A stretch of 5,463 bases of DNA from Rhodoferax sp. (GTDB lineage: Bacteria > Pseudomonadota > Gammaproteobacteria > Burkholderiales > Burkholderiaceae_C). The stretch covers positions 1 through 5,463 of the forward strand of contig JAIFMA010000068.1 in assembly GCA_020048795.1 (NCBI GenBank). The letters run 5' to 3'. The notes below the pieces were generated by a model that saw only the letters and a list, made by a program, of their open reading frames with translations, had not been told where the DNA came from and ran no database searches. Shown here one piece after another: positions 1 to 5,463 of the stretch. Position 1 is the stretch's first letter, and each line of letters opens with the position of its first letter. The translations under genes were made by a program, and so were the position numbers.

Positions 1-1584
1 CCGCCATTGAGCAGCGCATGGCCGCGCGCAAGATGATGACCAACGCCAGTTACTTTGCCTTTACCGCCACGCCCAAGAACAAGACGCTGGAAATGTTTGG
101 CGACGCGCTGCCACCGGACGCGCAAGGCAAGGTCAGGCACAAGCCGTTTCACAGCTACACCATGAAGCAGGCGGTGCAAGAGCACTTCATCCTGGACGTG
201 CTGACAAACTACACGCCGGTGCTGAGCTACTTTGGGCTCATCAAGAAGGTGGAAGACGACCCGCTGTTTGACAAGAAAAAAGCCAAGAAGAAACTGCGCC
301 GCTATGTGGAGGGGCACGACCACGCCATCCGGCTCAAGGCCGAGATCATGGTGGACCATTTTCATGAATGCGTATTGGCTGCTGGCAAGATCGGCGGGCA
401 GGCGCGCCTATCTGGTGGAGCGCAAAAGTCCGTACCGGCCAATAGTGGCGTTCTCGGGCGAGCCTGAGTATGGCGGTGTCCGGGTCAGCGAGTCATCTCT
501 CAACGGCTTTGCCAGCCGCGATATTGCCGACAAGATTCAGGACGACCCTTACCGGTTTTTGATTTGCGCCGACAAGTTTCAGACTGGTTATGACGAGCCG
601 CTGCTGCACACCATGTATGTGGACAAGGCGCTGTCAGGCATCAAGGCAGTGCAAACGCTGTCGCGCCTGAACCGCGCGCACCCCAAAAAGCGCGACTGTT
701 TTGTGCTGGACTTTCAAAACGACCTTGATGCCATCAAGCTGTCGTTTCAGGACTACTACCGCACCACGCTATTGAGCGAAGAGACGGACCCCAACAAGCT
801 GAACGACCAGAAAAGAGACCTGGATGCTGCCCAGGTTTACACCCCCGGGCAGGTGGCGCAGTTTGTGGCACTGTTTCTGGCGGGTGCCGAGCGCGACAAA
901 CTGGACCCGATTCTGGATGCTTGCGTGGCTGCCTACAACACGCTGGACGAAGACCAACAAGTGGACTTCAAAGGCAAAGCCAAGGCGTTTTGCCGCACCT
1001 ACGACTTTCTGGCCTCCATCACCCCGGGCACCAGCGCAGGTTGGGAAAAGCTGTCGATTTTGCTGAACTTGCTGGTGGCAAAACTCCCCGCCCCCAAGGA
1101 AGAAGACCTGGCCGTGGGCATCATCGACACCATCGACATGGCCAGCTACCAGGTGGACAAGCAGACGGCCATGAAAATTGCGCTGGCCGATGAAGATGCG
1201 GCCATCGAGCCCGGCACGGGTGAGGGCGCAGGCGTCAAACCACAGCCAGAACTGGAGCCGCTTAGCCAAATCATCAAGACCTTCAACGAGACCTTTGGCA
1301 CCCTGTTCACTGACTCGGACCGGGTGGTGAAAAAGATCCGCGACGAGGTTGCGCCCAGGGTGCAGGCTAATGCCGCCTACCAAAACGCCCGGCAAAACAC
1401 ACCCCACACCGCACGCATGGCGCACGACCAGGCGCTGGGCCTGGCGATGCAGATTTTGCTGAAAGACGACACGCAGATTTACAAGCAGTTTGTCGAGAAC
1501 GATGCGTTCAAGCGGTTTGTGGGCGACATGGTGTACGCCCTGACCAGCCCCACACAGTCTCAGCAGCCCGGCGCACCTTACTAA
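1..1584 (+). pseudogene. hsdR: Type I restriction enzyme R subunit (HsdR), C-terminal half, frameshifted
   Basis: HsdR is the ATP-dependent translocase and nuclease subunit of a type I restriction-modification complex, acting on incoming DNA in the cytoplasm. The gene enters from the left edge, so the nuclease domain and the early helicase motifs lie outside the window. Reading starts in frame 3: YFAFTATPKNKTLE (FTATP at 60-74) is helicase motif III. At about 402-408 the homology jumps to frame 1 and continues without a stop to TAA at 1582-1584. Frame 1 carries motif V (FLICADKFQTGYDEP, 556-600) and motif VI (QTLSRLNRAHP, 652-684), followed by the helical C-terminal domain (KGKAKAF, WEKLSI, LPAP, LKDDTQIYKQF). 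In homologues as I remember them, about 20 residues of the motif IV region lie between GGQAR and YLVERKSPY; here these are nearly fused. Frame 3 stops at 465-467, giving a protein without motifs IV-VI. About 527 residues are represented. The family assignment is firm; inactivation is inferred and an assembly error is possible. Confidence 0.88.
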
Positions 1585-1590
1585 ACGAGC

Positions 1591-1752
1591 ATGGAGGATT
1601 TGGCAATAGTGTGCAAGTGGCTCAAAAACTATGAGCGCATGAAGCTGTTGATGGAGAAGTGGATTGACTGGGCGATAGAGCTGTCAATACTGCGGTTAGC
1701 CAACAGCCGACCGAATGACAGGGAGAACTTGTCACTGTACAGGTGTGTATAA
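1591..1752 (+). CDS. Small hypothetical protein, 53 aa, between hsdR and tRNA-Arg
   Basis: I do not recognise this protein. The ORF begins at ATG 1591, six bases after the hsdR stop and in the same frame, and ends at TAA 1750-1752, 13 bases before the tRNA. The predicted product is charged and helical-looking in its first 37 residues (CKWLKNYERMKLLMEKW, then IDWAIELSILRLAN), with three Trp, and has a polar tail (SRPNDREN). No signal peptide or clear membrane segment is visible. By hand count, G+C at codon positions 1, 2 and 3 is about 42, 32 and 72 percent, the ordering expected of a real gene in a GC-rich genome. Against it: no convincing Shine-Dalgarno sequence precedes the ATG, and its 3' end overlaps the likely tRNA promoter. 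If real, it may be co-translated with the hsdR remnant. Confidence 0.4.
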   Translation: MEDLAIVCKWLKNYERMKLLMEKWIDWAIELSILRLANSRPNDRENLSLYRCV

Positions 1753-1755
1753 AAT
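1729..1755 (+). promoter_or_regulatory. Possible promoter of tRNA-Arg
   Basis: TTGTCA at 1729-1734 (five of six matches to the sigma70 -35 box) is followed after 15 bases by TAAAAT at 1750-1755 (five of six matches to the -10 box). Transcription would start near 1762, a few bases before the mature tRNA. The spacer is short, and an overlapping TATAAA at 1748-1753 would give only 13 bases, so the exact boxes are uncertain. A TGACA/TGTCA inverted repeat with a 9-base spacer (1716-1734) overlaps the -35 box. Confidence 0.35.
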
Positions 1756-1765
1756 CAACGTTTAC

Positions 1766-1842
1766 GCGTCCGTAACTCAGATGGATAGAGTATCCGGCTT
1801 CTACCCGGACTGTCGGGGGTTCGAATCCCTCCGGACGCACCA
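1766..1842 (+). tRNA. tRNA-Arg, anticodon UCU
   Basis: A full cloverleaf folds by hand. The acceptor stem GCGTCCG (1766-1772) pairs with CGGACGC (1832-1838) at all seven positions. The D stem ACTC/GAGT (1775-1778 with 1788-1791) encloses a loop containing GG. The anticodon stem TCCGG/CCGGA (1793-1797 with 1805-1809) holds the loop CTTCTAC, with anticodon TCT at 1800-1802. The variable loop is five bases (1810-1814). The T stem (1815-1819 with 1827-1831, one G-U pair) carries the canonical loop TTCGAAT. The discriminator A is at 1839 and the CCA end is encoded at 1840-1842. It reads AGA and probably AGG, rare arginine codons in GC-rich genomes. It is a complete single-copy gene here, convergent with the GntR gene. 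Confidence 0.97.
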
Positions 1843-1952
1843 TCAAGCGGTATATCAACGGACCCGAAGCGCATTCTTGCTGACCTTTGCTACCGATAGG
1901 GCCTGCGTACCAGCTCAGTGACGTGTCCGTTCGTGGGTGAAGGCCAAATGGC

Positions 1953-2600
1953 TCAGTTGGCTGCTTCCAGGCCGTTTTTGAAGTGCTCTTGCATGCGCCG
2001 CTGGCTTTGATCAGCGTTGCGGGCCGTCAGTGCCTCCATCAAACCCCGGTGCTCGCCGAGTGACTCAAGCATGCGGCCGGTTTTGAGCAAGGAGTTGTGC
2101 CGATTGAGCTTCATCACCTTGCGCAAGTCGGCCACCATCTGATTGCGCCAGCGGTTGTTGGCAATTGCCAGCAAGCGTATGTGAAAACGCTCGTTGATGG
2201 CAAAAAAACGCTCACGGTCCTGGGTTTCTGGCAGCGCAGCCAGTTCCAAGCCTTGATGCAGTGACTGTAGCTCTTGCAGTTGCGCATCGCTGGCCATCCG
2301 GGCCACCACACCGGCTGCATCAGATTCAAGCAATCCGAGCAGGTGGTAAACGTCGGCCAGATCACTGTCGGACACCTCGGTAACGTAGGCACCACGCCTG
2401 ACTTTCATGGTCACCAGGCCTTCAGCAGCCAGCACCTTGAGAGCTTCGCGCAGGGGGGTTCGACTGATACCGTAAGCCTCGGCAATCTTGAGTTCGTCAA
2501 TCCAACTGCCAGGCTCAAGCTCACGGCTAAAAATGCGCTGACGCAGCAACTCGGCCACCTCTTCGTAGAGGGCTCTGCGGGCTAGCGACCGGGCAACCAT
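1953..2600 (-). CDS. GntR-family (FadR subfamily, FCD domain) transcriptional regulator
   Basis: This is a cytoplasmic DNA-binding regulator of 215 aa, normal for the subfamily. Residues about 10-75 form the GntR winged helix: the helix-turn-helix lies in ELKIAEAYGISRTPLREALK (36-55), followed by the wing KVRRGAYVTE. Residues about 80-210 form the all-helical FCD ligand-binding domain. Candidate metal or ligand-contact residues in the expected places are N136 and H140 (INERFH), H184 (GEHRGLMEAL) and H206 (MQEHF). I chose ATG at 2598-2600 because the fold begins about ten residues after it. An upstream in-frame ATG at 2682-2684 would add 28 unrelated residues (FIIIHAKN) across the AT-rich control region. 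Neither start has a strong Shine-Dalgarno sequence. The gene is divergent from methylmalonyl-CoA mutase with 145 bases between the starts, so it probably regulates that operon and itself. The ligand is unknown; a propionate-pathway metabolite is a guess from context. Confidence 0.93.
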   Translation of the reverse strand: MVARSLARRALYEEVAELLRQRIFSRELEPGSWIDELKIAEAYGISRTPLREALKVLAAEGLVTMKVRRGAYVTEVSDSDLADVYHLLGLLESDAAGVVARMASDAQLQELQSLHQGLELAALPETQDRERFFAINERFHIRLLAIANNRWRNQMVADLRKVMKLNRHNSLLKTGRMLESLGEHRGLMEALTARNADQSQRRMQEHFKNGLEAAN

Positions 2601-2633
2601 GCAGTGAAGTGTAAGTTCGGCGGAATTTTTTGC

Positions 2634-2649
2634 ATGAATAATTATAAAT
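2634..2649. promoter_or_regulatory. Candidate operator, AT-rich imperfect palindrome
   Basis: The 16-base block has the form ATnnATAATTATnnAT: twelve of sixteen positions are symmetric around a perfect 8-base core (ATAATTAT, 2638-2645). It overlaps the minus-strand TATAAT, so a bound dimer would block the regulator's own promoter. GntR-family dimers bind short palindromes in such divergent gaps. The low-complexity AT composition makes chance symmetry fairly likely, so this is a candidate only. Confidence 0.3.
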
Positions 2650-2679
2650 AACGTAAACTCCTGTCCCGGTTGCTTCAAC

Positions 2680-2702
2680 CGCATCCTGCACCTGCAGATG
2701 CG
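2680..2702. repeat. Inverted repeat with internal tandem 6-mer upstream of the mutase
   Basis: CGCATC (2680-2685) and GATGCG (2697-2702) form a perfect 6-base inverted repeat around an 11-base loop. The left arm's last base and the loop contain a tandem CCTGCA (2685-2690, 2691-2696). It lies 44 bases before the mutase ATG and could be a second operator half-site pair or a leader hairpin. No known motif is recognised. Confidence 0.3.
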
Positions 2703-2745
2703 TGTTGGTACGCTGTTTGATCAATCGCCATAAAACTGCCTTGCC

Positions 2746-4908
2746 ATGACACAAAACACTCCCGAGTTTCAATCTTCTGATCTCAACGTTTGGGCCAAAG
2801 CCGCTGCCAAGTCGGCACCCAACGGCAACCTGGAGGCGCTCAATTGGCAAACGCCTGACGGCATCTCGGTCAAGCCGCTCTATACCGCAGCCGATACCAA
2901 GGATTTGCCCTACACCGACACCTTGCCGGGTTTTGAGCCCTTTTTGCGCGGCCCACAGGCCACCATGTATGCGGTGCGTCCGTGGACGATTCGCCAGTAC
3001 GCCGGTTTTTCCACCGCTGAAGAATCCAACGCCTTTTACCGCAAGGCGCTTGCGGCTGGTGGGCAGGGCGTGTCGGTGGCGTTTGACCTGGCTACGCACC
3101 GGGGTTATGACTCAGACCATCCGCGCGTGACCGGCGATGTCGGCAAGGCCGGCGTGGCGATCGACTCGGTCGAGGACATGAAGATCCTGTTTGACCAGAT
3201 TCCGCTGGAAAAAGTCAGCGTATCAATGACCATGAACGGTGCCGTGCTGCCGGTGCTGGCCGGTTATGTGATCGCGGCCGAAGAGCAGGGCGTAAGCCAG
3301 GACAAGTTGACCGGCACCATTCAGAACGACATTCTGAAAGAGTTCATGGTGCGCAACACCTACATTTATCCGCCCGAGCCTTCAATGCGCATCATTGGCG
3401 ACATCATTGAGTACACCGCCAAAAACATGCCCAAGTTCAACTCGATCAGCATTTCGGGTTACCACATGCAGGAAGCAGGTGCCAATCAGGCGCTCGAAAT
3501 GGCGTTCACACTCGCCGACGGCAAGGAATACGTCAAAACCGCCATCGCCAAGGGCATGGACGTGGATGACTTTGCCGGGCGCCTGAGTTTTTTCTGGGCG
3601 GTTGGCATGAACTTCTACCTTGAAGTGGCCAAAATGCGCGCCGCGCGCCTGCTGTGGAGCCGCATCATGAAGGGCTTCAACGCCAAGAAGCCCAAGAGCC
3701 TGATGCTGCGCACGCACAGCCAGACCAGCGGCTGGAGCCTGACCGAACAAGATCCCTACAACAACATCGTGCGCACCACCATCGAGGCCATGGCGGCGGT
3801 GTTTGGTGGCACCCAAAGCCTGCACACCAACAGTTTTGACGAAGCGATTGCACTGCCCACCGAACAAAGTTCGCGTATTGCCCGCAACACCCAGCTCATC
3901 ATCCAGGAAGAAACCCATATCACCAGCGTGATCGACCCCTGGGCTGGCAGCTACATGATGGAAAAACTTACCCAGGACATGGCCGATGCCGCCTGGACCA
4001 TCATTCTGGAAGTCGAGGCGATGGGTGGCATGACCAAGGCGGTTGATTCCGGCTGGGCGAAACTCAAGATTGAGGCGGCAGCGGCACAAAAGCAGGCCCG
4101 CATTGACTCGGGCAAAGATGTCATCGTCGGTGTCAACAAATACAAGCTCAAGACCGAAGACGTGATTGAGTCACGCAGCATTGACAACGTGGCGGTGCGT
4201 GACAGCCAGATTGCCAGACTCAATCAAATCAGGGCAAAACGCGACACAGCCCTTGTCACGTCTGCGTTGGAAGCTATTAGTTCTGCAGCGGAAAGCGGCA
4301 CCGGCAATCTGCTTGATTTGACCATCAAGGCGATGCGCCTGCGCGCCACCGTTGGCGAAGTCAGCGATGCCATGGAAAAGTCATTTGGCCGGCACCGCGC
4401 CGACACGCAAAAGGTGACCGGTGTTTATGCCGCAGCCTACGACAGCGCCGAAGGCTGGGAAACCCTCAAGTCCGAAATTGCCGCCTTTGCTGACGCGCAG
4501 GGCCGGCGTCCGCGCGTGATGATCAGCAAGCTTGGGCAGGACGGCCACGACCGGGGTGCCAAGGTGGTGGCCACTGCCTTTGCCGACCTGGGCTTTGACG
4601 TGGATATGGGGCCACTGTTTCAGACCCCGGAAGAATGTGCCCGTCAGGCGATTGAAAACGACGTGCACGCCGTGGGCGTTTCCACCCTGGCAGCAGGCCA
4701 CAAGACTTTGGTGCCTGCCATCATTGCAGAACTGAGAAAGCAGGGCGCTGACGACATCATCGTTTTTGTTGGTGGTGTCATTCCCCGGCAAGACTACGAC
4801 ATGCTCTACGAGGCCGGTGTGAAGGGCATTTATGGCCCTGGCACACCGATTCCAGCCAGCGCCAAAGACGTGCTGGAGCAGATCAAGAAGGCCTTGGGAG
4901 CCAAGTAA
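2746..4908 (+). CDS. scpA: Methylmalonyl-CoA mutase, single-chain adenosylcobalamin-dependent enzyme
   Basis: Converts (R)-methylmalonyl-CoA to succinyl-CoA, the last step from propionyl-CoA to the TCA cycle, in the cytoplasm. The complete 720-aa chain has the length of single-gene homodimeric mutases (E. coli ScpA/Sbm type), with the catalytic TIM barrel at about residues 60-420 and the fused B12 domain at about 585-715. Barrel residues matching the Propionibacterium MutB active site are present: Y85 (RQYAGF, MutB Y89), Q193 and R203 (QNDILKEFMVRN, MutB Q197 and R207) and H240 (SGYHM, MutB H244). The Y/R pair is the methylmalonyl signature; isobutyryl-CoA mutases have F/Q. The B12 domain has K595 and the base-off motif D599-G-H601-D-R-G604, with H601 the cobalt ligand, then STLAAGHKTL and FVGGVIP. 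ATG 2746 is the only plausible start: an in-frame TAA lies at 2731-2733. No Shine-Dalgarno sequence is visible. It leads an operon with meaB and is divergent from the GntR gene. The product is also called mcm or mutB. Confidence 0.97.
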   Translation: MTQNTPEFQSSDLNVWAKAAAKSAPNGNLEALNWQTPDGISVKPLYTAADTKDLPYTDTLPGFEPFLRGPQATMYAVRPWTIRQYAGFSTAEESNAFYRKALAAGGQGVSVAFDLATHRGYDSDHPRVTGDVGKAGVAIDSVEDMKILFDQIPLEKVSVSMTMNGAVLPVLAGYVIAAEEQGVSQDKLTGTIQNDILKEFMVRNTYIYPPEPSMRIIGDIIEYTAKNMPKFNSISISGYHMQEAGANQALEMAFTLADGKEYVKTAIAKGMDVDDFAGRLSFFWAVGMNFYLEVAKMRAARLLWSRIMKGFNAKKPKSLMLRTHSQTSGWSLTEQDPYNNIVRTTIEAMAAVFGGTQSLHTNSFDEAIALPTEQSSRIARNTQLIIQEETHITSVIDPWAGSYMMEKLTQDMADAAWTIILEVEAMGGMTKAVDSGWAKLKIEAAAAQKQARIDSGKDVIVGVNKYKLKTEDVIESRSIDNVAVRDSQIARLNQIRAKRDTALVTSALEAISSAAESGTGNLLDLTIKAMRLRATVGEVSDAMEKSFGRHRADTQKVTGVYAAAYDSAEGWETLKSEIAAFADAQGRRPRVMISKLGQDGHDRGAKVVATAFADLGFDVDMGPLFQTPEECARQAIENDVHAVGVSTLAAGHKTLVPAIIAELRKQGADDIIVFVGGVIPRQDYDMLYEAGVKGIYGPGTPIPASAKDVLEQIKKALGAK

Positions 4909-4997
4909 TGCCAACACCACCCGACAGGCCAGTCCGGGTTGTCGATGGCGACACCAGGCTGGCGTGCTTTGGGTCTATGAGTATCCGGGTCGATTGA
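4908..4997 (+). CDS. 29-aa linker reading frame between mutase and meaB
   Basis: An ATG at 4908-4910 overlaps the mutase stop as TAATG and opens a 29-codon frame ending in TGA at 4995-4997. That stop is immediately followed by the meaB ATG, in the same frame. The peptide (MPTPPDRPVRVVDGDTRLAC, then nine more residues) is not recognised. TAATG and TGAATG junctions are typical of translational coupling, so ribosomes finishing the mutase could re-initiate here and then on meaB, which has no strong ribosome binding site. Alternatively, this is chance, or an upstream part of meaB cut off by a TGA. A weak hairpin (TGTCG/CGACA, 4940-4953) lies inside it. Whether the peptide itself has a function cannot be told. 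Confidence 0.35.
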   Translation: MPTPPDRPVRVVDGDTRLACFGSMSIRVD

Positions 4998-5463
4998 ATG
5001 CTTGAATCTATCTTAAAGGGGTCAGCCCTTGGGCAGCGCCGCGCGATGGCCAAAGCCATCACGCTGCTCGAATCCACCCGGGCTGATCATCGTCTGAGAG
5101 CCGATGAATTGCTCACCGCTTTGTTGCCGCACACCGGCAAGTCGTTCCGGCTGGGCATCAGTGGCGTGCCGGGTGTCGGCAAATCCACCTTTATTGAAGC
5201 GCTGGGCCTGCATCTGATTGCGCTGGGTCACCGGGTTGCTGTGCTGGCGGTTGACCCGTCAAGCAGCGTGTCGGGCGGTTCCATTTTGGGTGACAAAACC
5301 CGCATGGAACTGTTGTCGGTCCATGAGAAGGCCTACATCCGCCCGAGCCCCAGCAGCGGCACGCTCGGCGGAGTCGCCGAAAAAACCCGTGAGTCGATGC
5401 TGGTCTGTGAAGCAGCCGGTTACGACGTGGTGATTGTCGAGACGGTGGGCGTTGGCCAGAGCG
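4998..5463 (+). CDS. meaB: MeaB/ArgK-family GTPase, mutase chaperone, 3' truncated by window
   Basis: A G3E-family P-loop GTPase that binds methylmalonyl-CoA mutase, gates adenosylcobalamin delivery and prevents or rescues its inactivation (human counterpart MMAA). E. coli ArgK/YgfD belongs to the same family. The first 155 codons are present, about half of the usual 320-330 aa. Visible elements are the N-terminal helix GQRRAMAKAITLLESTRADH, Walker A GVPGVGKST (residues 56-64, K62), the AVDPSS segment with D86, SGGSILGDKTRM (92-103), the switch I-like PSPSSGTLGGVAEKT, and the Walker B/switch II segment VIVETVGVGQS (E148-S155). The start at 4998 is forced on the 5' side by TGA 4995-4997 and fits the family's N-terminus. 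Only a weak GGGT (4987-4990) precedes it, so coupling to the upstream frame is likely. Position directly after the mutase supports the chaperone role. Confidence 0.95.
   Translation, partial: MLESILKGSALGQRRAMAKAITLLESTRADHRLRADELLTALLPHTGKSFRLGISGVPGVGKSTFIEALGLHLIALGHRVAVLAVDPSSSVSGGSILGDKTRMELLSVHEKAYIRPSPSSGTLGGVAEKTRESMLVCEAAGYDVVIVETVGVGQS

Larger units (their letters stand above)
2601..2745. promoter_or_regulatory. Divergent control region between the GntR regulator and methylmalonyl-CoA mutase
   Basis: This 145-base gap must hold the promoters of both divergent genes. On the minus strand a perfect TATAAT lies at 2646-2641, about 40 bases upstream of the regulator start, but no good -35 box sits at the right distance. 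On the plus strand the best pair is TTGGTA (2705-2710) and CATAAA (2729-2734) with an 18-base spacer, four of six matches each. It would start transcription only a few bases before the mutase ATG. The promoter assignments are therefore weak. Positions 2629-2657 are strikingly AT-rich compared with the flanks. Confidence 0.45.

Noticed and set aside
232..408. Upstream part of the long frame-1 ORF as a genuine N-terminus
   Set aside because: Residues before about 406 in this frame are an arginine- and tryptophan-rich shadow; the HsdR homology here is in frame 3.
769..1425. Minus-strand 218-aa ORF opposite hsdR
   Set aside because: Antisense shadow typical of GC-rich coding sequence; the plus strand has clear HsdR homology.
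1622..1858. Minus-strand 78-aa ORF with RPEGFEPPTVRVEAG
   Set aside because: This is the familiar false protein made by translating the antisense of a tRNA gene; it lies across tRNA-Arg(UCU).
1715..1921. Plus-strand 68-aa ORF across the tRNA
   Set aside because: It translates the tRNA itself; the cloverleaf explains the sequence.
1857..1931. 7-base inverted repeat AACGGAC ... GTCCGTT downstream of the tRNA
   Set aside because: The arms are 61 bases apart with no T-tract; a match of this size is expected by chance in about 100 bases, so I do not call a terminator.
2601..2684. Longer 243-aa start for the GntR regulator
   Set aside because: The extra 28 residues lie outside the conserved fold and cover the AT-rich control region.
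2527..3099. Minus-strand 190-aa ORF across the regulator start, the control region and the mutase N-terminus
   Set aside because: It overlaps two real genes and the control region and shows no family features.
3382..4089. Minus-strand 235-aa ORF opposite the mutase
   Set aside because: Shadow of strongly conserved mutase coding sequence; no recognisable domain.
4937..4962. Hairpin TGTCG/CGACA and the adjacent CCAGGCTGG palindrome as a terminator between mutase and meaB
   Set aside because: The stem is weak, there is no U-tract, and the stop-start overlaps argue for continuous expression.
5218..5433. Plus-strand 71-aa ORF near the right edge
   Set aside because: Wrong frame within meaB, whose frame-3 reading has Walker A and switch motifs.

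Overview
The window looks like a beta-proteobacterial chromosome segment, most likely Burkholderiales and probably a Comamonadaceae relative (Polaromonas/Rhodoferax-like). This rests on the moderately GC-rich coding sequence, the close match of the mutase and the HsdR tail to what I remember of proteins from that group, and the layout of a GntR-family regulator divergent from methylmalonyl-CoA mutase with a MeaB-type GTPase downstream. The genus is an inference; no database search was possible.

Layout. (1) Positions 1-1584 (+) hold the C-terminal half of a type I restriction enzyme R subunit (HsdR). It enters from the left edge and changes frame at about 402-408, where some 20 residues around helicase motif IV seem to be missing, so it is probably a pseudogene. 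(2) Positions 1591-1752 (+) hold an unrecognised 53-codon ORF with coding-like base composition. (3) Positions 1766-1842 (+) are a complete tRNA-Arg(UCU) gene with encoded CCA. (4) Positions 1953-2600 (-) encode a GntR/FCD transcription regulator, convergent with the tRNA. (5) Positions 2601-2745 are a divergent control region with an AT-rich imperfect palindrome. (6) Positions 2746-4908 (+) encode a complete single-chain methylmalonyl-CoA mutase. (7) Positions 4908-4997 (+) hold a 29-codon reading frame that overlaps the mutase stop (TAATG) and abuts the next start (TGAATG). (8) Positions 4998-5463 (+) hold the first 155 codons of the MeaB/ArgK GTPase, cut by the window edge.

How it fits together. 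The right half is the end of the propionyl-CoA route. The mutase converts (R)-methylmalonyl-CoA to succinyl-CoA using adenosylcobalamin, and MeaB is the G-protein chaperone that gates cofactor loading and protects the mutase. The divergent GntR/FCD protein is the obvious candidate regulator of this operon, probably responding to a small acid or acyl-CoA metabolite. The left half is decaying defence DNA ending beside a tRNA gene. I see no CRISPR array, insertion sequence, phage gene or clearly new multigene system. The points most worth checking are the HsdR lesion, the two short ORFs and the divergent operator candidate.
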